Positions 60,340 to 64,000 of a stretch of DNA of 64,000 nt are shown here, in pieces. The notes beneath the pieces were generated by a model. That model did no database searches. It had not been told where the DNA came from and worked only from the letters and a program-made list of their open reading frames with translations. Each line of letters begins with the position of its first letter. Position 1 is the stretch's first letter. The stretch is from Alitta virens (taxonomy: Eukaryota > Annelida > Polychaeta > Phyllodocida > Nereididae), in contig OW028573.1 of NCBI GenBank assembly GCA_932294295.1, positions 1,746,001 through 1,810,000 on the forward strand. Direction: 5' to 3'. Made by a program: the position numbers and the translations under genes.

Positions 60340-60793
60340 TTACACAAGTTCTTCGTGTGAGCTGGTCACGCCGGTATCTATCTTTATACGTAGCACCAGT
60401 CGTCTGAGACGTTGCACCATTGTAATAGTTATTATACCGATCTGTAAACGAAAGAACAGTTTGGTAATTAATCCTAAATGCATGCTTACATAATGCTACT
60501 GTTCAATTACAGTGTAATCGTATAAGCTAGGCATTGTGCACATGTACCTTGAACGTTATGTATAGTAGGACTATACATGATACACAGAACTGGAAGATGC
60601 TGAGACTATTCATTGTACTATGTTGATTAAGTTCTGTGCTAGATGAATATTGCACTACATTGTGCACTATTGAAACATTGTGATCGTCTTGCGTAAATGT
60701 TGTAATCACTGAGGTGGTATGTACAGTTGCCATGTTACTCGTATGTTTGATAGATCTCTCTGAAATGCATAATAATGTATTATTAATGACGTG

Positions 60794-60828
<35 letters not shown>

Positions 60829-61158
60829 GTTTATGCAACAGAGTAACTCACCTGTAGTACTGCCACGGCATAAGATTGTTTTATTATGCGCAGTTGTCTT
60901 TAATGATGTACTATGACTATGGCAGAACATAGTACCTGACATATCGATCAGCGTTATAAGTTGTAGAATGTACGTTGAAAACGAGGGGAGTTGTCGGAGC
61001 CATGACAGTTTGGTACAATCCGCTTGAAGATGTAATCCATCCCTTAATGTTGTGCATGTACATACACCAAAATGACCACCGGATACATAGGATCCACACA
61101 ATATATTGCCGTTAACGATAAGTGGCATGTAGAAGAGAGTTACAGCACCGAACAGCAT
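60340..61158 (-). CDS. Type I membrane protein B, paralogue of A (206 aa)
   Basis: Minus-strand exons 60852-61158, 60548-60759 and 60340-60441 (TAA) join in phase. Signal peptide about residues 1-17 (MLFGAVTLFYMPLIVNG). The ectodomain has CGSYVSGGHFGVCTC, DGLHLQADCT, LRQLPSFS and LITLIDMSGTMFC, lining up with protein A over the whole cap (C-x-C, ADCT, L-LP/IP-F, ID-M-S/T-GT-x-x-C). A Thr/Ser-rich stem with N-glycosylation sites follows. The membrane helix is at about 150-178 (LSIFQFCVSCIVLLYITFK, then IGIITI), interrupted by intron 2. The short basic tail (QRLRRLVLRIK) is cytosolic. A TATA-like CTATATATTAA about 70 bp upstream (near 61230) is the likely promoter. Function unknown. Confidence 0.7.
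60797..60824. repeat. (TA)n microsatellite in membrane gene B intron
   Basis: TA run just inside the first intron, close to the donor of exon 60852-61158. Confidence 0.9.
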
Positions 61159-61360
61159 TCTATACGCTGCAAAAACGTTTGAGCTACTTCTCTATATTCA
61201 TATCAGCTGTCACGTGCTGCAGGTTAATATATAGAACATTGCGATAGCTGAACCTGCCAAGGTCATAATATAGAACATCCAGTACGTTATCATGTAAGCT
61301 TTAGGTAACAACGCATATCTGGGGTACACATACACACGAGCGCATACAGGTTAACCTAAC

Positions 61361-64000
61361 TTAGTAACCGTAAGGTAATGTGTTGTATGTATCTACACCT
61401 ATGACTCTTTTGTCAAAGATTTTTCTGAATGTTTTACTTACTGACCTATTATACACTATACCTCTATGCTTAACACGTGATATTTGATTACTCTGAGGAA
61501 GTTTAACTGATGTTTCCTGACCAAACACAATCCGTTTCATACACTCGAAATCTATAATTGCATCATTTGTGTAATTAAATGAGATACCTTTGATCTTACG
61601 AACTGTAGCATCCGTGTTTAATTTATACGAGTAGCTCTTAGGACCTGTAGATAGGAAGGTTTTAATATATGTATCTTGTTCTAATTCGTCTGTTAACTCT
61701 CCTAACAGGTCACCTGTTCCAACAACTGCTTCACCATTGCGCTCAACAAATATGACAGAATCTGTGTCATAATACAAGGTGTTGTCGCCTGTTTTATTTA
61801 GAACCTGTAGTAAATGCAAGCGTGCTAATGATGTTGTGAATATACCTATAACTTCATTTGTGAATGTTGATTCCTCTTCAAAAGTCTCAGTGTTCGTAAT
61901 ATCTACCACAACGTAGTCCTCGGAGATTAAATGGAAATTCATTATACACTTTGTCGGATCATTTTTCATCTGCATATATTCCTTAACAGACTTCATGTAA
62001 ATAGATTTAGGTAAGTTTTGGCGCTGTACAAATTTACCCCACACACTGTTGAGGAACAGTTTGCAGATTGTTCTCAAAGAAGGATTATGTGTGATTGAAT
62101 CTTTATCTAACATGATACCTTGTTCTCTATTATAATAGTCTATGTAACGATCTTTGTCATCATCTGTAATGACCCATTGCGGGTAGCCAGATGCCTGCTG
62201 TTTCTGTTTAAGAAACATTTTCACATAATCTGTGAAAATACTACCAAACGCATCATCCTTCGTCGTAGTAGGGAAATGGTACACTTCGTATATCTTGATC
62301 AGTATGTAACCTTGTTTAACAGCTTCTTGTAGCTCTGGTGTTGTCCATGTACCAAATAATGCCCTCTTAGTATCGCTACACTTGCATGATGACTGTGTTT
62401 CGCGTGAGGAACATGTACCGCATAAAGGAAACTTTAGTTTACCTTTACATCTAACTGGTAAGACGGGAATGTAAAGACCTCGTGGAGGTAGGATTCGCAC
62501 CTGGGCTAGACCGTAATACGACTGTAGCGTATAATCAAAGCTTGACGGGTCTTTTATCACTGTAGCATGTGACGTAGGGTAAATCCCCGACATCGTGATA
62601 AAAGGATAAAGCGAAGTTACGTCATAATAACGTATCCTCTCACCATCCTGAGCCTCGTAATATAGCGTTGTGGGTTCAACCCTACCACCAAAAAAACTAT
62701 CGCGGATCTTTAATGGTCTGACAGTGTCGCACGTATTGATAAACTCCCTCATGACAGGATTAGTTGTTATGAGCTTGTCGTAGTGACACTCCCAAATTGA
62801 GATAATACTGTAGCCTAACGTTCTAATTTCCTGAAGACGTGCTATAGTTCTGTCATATAACTTCTTCAGCGACATACGCGTACGAGGATCACGTAATGTT
62901 CGATCTTGTAAACAGGTGTGTCCATGGAAACGACACCCTAGGTACTCGTACACTGTATTACTTTGCAAATGTATACCATCGACGAAGTACCTTGTACCAG
63001 GGATACGAAATTCGCCACCATTCCTAGCATGTTGTATATGTCTACCTTCGGAGTGACTTACCCATTCTAACCATAATGCAGACTTTTGACTATCATTATG
63101 ATGTTTACCATAACCTTGTGCAGGTATTTGAGGTATGGGTGACTTGATAAAGTTTGATGTAGATATGAGGTCTGGGTTAATAGTGTCACCATCAAAGAAC
63201 CATGTGCCCCTCCTGAGAACCGCCTCGCCTGATCTGCCATCAGTTAAGGTAACATTATGGACCTCGTACAACATCAACTGTCTTATGACCTGCATAGCAC
63301 AAGATGCCAGAGTTGCATGTGCAAACGGATCGATACCTGGAACACCACACTCTGGTATAGTTGTAACAACCTGGATAAGTTTTCTAAAACTAGTGCATGC
63401 TTCCCTCAAAATGGAAACATCTGAACGCGTGTAATCCAACATTTCCTGTTGGAAATTAAATGTCTTGCCAGCCTGTTCATTGTACCATATAAAGAAATCG
63501 TTCCTATCGTCTGTTGACATGAAATCAACGCCGTAATAATACGGTGCAAACATCGGGCCTACATAGTCTTGATTGTCTAGAGTGTTTGCCAAGTGTGGGA
63601 AGTCACCTTTTTTCAGGTTCCCCTGTAAGTTTAGCGCTTTAGGCAAGTTCTTCAACCGCATGGGTAGAAAATTCAGGCTGTCTATAAACCTGATGCTCAC
63701 ACCCTGCTTTATATTCATCAGCATAATCTTAGTACCTGAGAATATAATTTCAGGAAAGACGCCGTTATCCACACAATAGCCAAGTATAAAATGAGCATCA
63801 AAGGCCTTAGAGTTATGAGCTATGGCTGTAACATCTTTATGTTGGGGCGTTAACAACCATTTACAAAACTCCTCTGTTGTATCGGGGCCTTTGAATATCT
63901 TCTCACGCATGCCACATGTATCATTTGGGCATGTTGCCCTCGCGTAAGCTTTGTTTAATTTACCATTAACTGAGCAGATGCTACATCTGTCACCACAGTT
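61361..64000 (-). CDS. Family B DNA polymerase, protein-primed type (N-terminus beyond window)
   Basis: The frame is open from the right edge to the stop at 61361 (880 codons in the window, 849 residues after the first in-frame Met at 63910). The part before that Met is Cys-rich (CGDRCSIC, CPNDTC), as seen ahead of the polymerase in Polintons, so the gene continues past 64000. Exonuclease-type features: AHNSKAFDAHFIL (Exo II-like) and DYTRSDVSILREA (Exo III-like). Polymerase motifs: YDVTSLYPF (A, at 62602-62628), LFLNSVWGKF (B, about 62031-62060), YYDTDSVIF (C, at 61757-61768) and KIKGISFN near the end. A Cys cluster (CGTCSSRETQSSCKC) lies between A and B. It would copy the linear element from a protein-primed end. 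All catalytic acids are present and there is no frame break. Confidence 0.95.
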   Translation of the reverse strand, partial: NCGDRCSICSVNGKLNKAYARATCPNDTCGMREKIFKGPDTTEEFCKWLLTPQHKDVTAIAHNSKAFDAHFILGYCVDNGVFPEIIFSGTKIMLMNIKQGVSIRFIDSLNFLPMRLKNLPKALNLQGNLKKGDFPHLANTLDNQDYVGPMFAPYYYGVDFMSTDDRNDFFIWYNEQAGKTFNFQQEMLDYTRSDVSILREACTSFRKLIQVVTTIPECGVPGIDPFAHATLASCAMQVIRQLMLYEVHNVTLTDGRSGEAVLRRGTWFFDGDTINPDLISTSNFIKSPIPQIPAQGYGKHHNDSQKSALWLEWVSHSEGRHIQHARNGGEFRIPGTRYFVDGIHLQSNTVYEYLGCRFHGHTCLQDRTLRDPRTRMSLKKLYDRTIARLQEIRTLGYSIISIWECHYDKLITTNPVMREFINTCDTVRPLKIRDSFFGGRVEPTTLYYEAQDGERIRYYDVTSLYPFITMSGIYPTSHATVIKDPSSFDYTLQSYYGLAQVRILPPRGLYIPVLPVRCKGKLKFPLCGTCSSRETQSSCKCSDTKRALFGTWTTPELQEAVKQGYILIKIYEVYHFPTTTKDDAFGSIFTDYVKMFLKQKQQASGYPQWVITDDDKDRYIDYYNREQGIMLDKDSITHNPSLRTICKLFLNSVWGKFVQRQNLPKSIYMKSVKEYMQMKNDPTKCIMNFHLISEDYVVVDITNTETFEEESTFTNEVIGIFTTSLARLHLLQVLNKTGDNTLYYDTDSVIFVERNGEAVVGTGDLLGELTDELEQDTYIKTFLSTGPKSYSYKLNTDATVRKIKGISFNYTNDAIIDFECMKRIVFGQETSVKLPQSNQISRVKHRGIVYNRSVSKTFRKIFDKRVIGVDTYNTLPYGY

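Larger units (their letters stand above)
47675..64000. mobile_element. Maverick/Polinton (adintovirus-type) element, right end outside window
   Basis: In one block the sequence holds a retroviral-type integrase, a major capsid protein of the F54H12.2-like Polinton kind, a probable penton-like minor capsid protein, an A32/FtsK packaging ATPase and a family B DNA polymerase. This is the defining gene set. Forward genes run from about 48.3 to 57.0 kb; membrane genes and polymerase run leftward from 58.0 to 64.0 kb. The left boundary is provisional: I place it near AGTTACAGGGCG at 47675, where host-like sequence gives way to CRE-rich repeated DNA. The matching terminal inverted repeat and 6-bp target duplication would be right of 64000. 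Core ORFs are unbroken. No adenain-like protease is seen here, though the family normally has one. Confidence 0.92.

Overview
The window is animal (metazoan) nuclear DNA, AT-rich, with interrupted genes that use normal GT-AG introns. It carries several genes of motile cilia and lipid signalling and many small non-autonomous repeats. It looks like a marine or other invertebrate genome; I cannot fix the phylum from the sequence alone. About three quarters is ordinary host DNA. The last ~16 kb is a virus-like Maverick/Polinton (adintovirus-type) element that runs off the right edge.

Host part, left to right. (1) 248-7801 (+): 3' part of a CFAP47-like ciliary protein in about 20 exons. (2) 8548-16218 (-): an 802-residue protein with two CxxC zinc-binding pairs and a von Willebrand A domain; the 11-exon model closes in frame from ATG to stop. 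(3) 17639-18883 (+): a short CLCC1-like ER membrane protein. (4) 19871-23539 (+): SAXO4/PPP1R32-like axonemal protein, 11 exons, 460 residues. (5) 26483-38412 (-): a diacylglycerol lipase (DAGL-alpha type), 16 coding exons found, first coding exon not found. Genes 1/2 and 4/5 are convergent and 2/3 are divergent. SAXO4 next to DAGL repeats a neighbourhood known from human 11q12.2. Introns and spacers hold MITE-like elements, a tRNA-derived SINE-like stretch and minisatellites.

Mobile element part. From about 47.7 kb the sequence changes character: CRE-like and 67-bp repeats, then a compact block of forward genes. These are a Cys-rich protein of unknown role, a retroviral-type integrase with a chromo-like tail, a probable penton-like minor capsid protein, a basic protein, a double-jelly-roll-type major capsid protein, an A32/FtsK-like packaging ATPase, and two small proteins of Polinton type. 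Next come two spliced forward genes: a double PC4-domain protein (probable ssDNA-binding or transcription factor) and a CARD-containing protein whose C-terminal half looks like a diverged PC4 pair. On the reverse strand lie two spliced paralogous membrane proteins with an LRR-N-cap-like ectodomain, and a protein-primed-type family B DNA polymerase that continues beyond base 64000. No adenain-like protease is in the window. The main ORFs are intact, so the copy is recent or maintained, although two gene ends carry old tandem duplications.

Most unusual points: a death-fold (CARD) gene inside a Polinton, the PC4 gene next to it, introns in four element genes, and the paired LRRNT-like membrane proteins.
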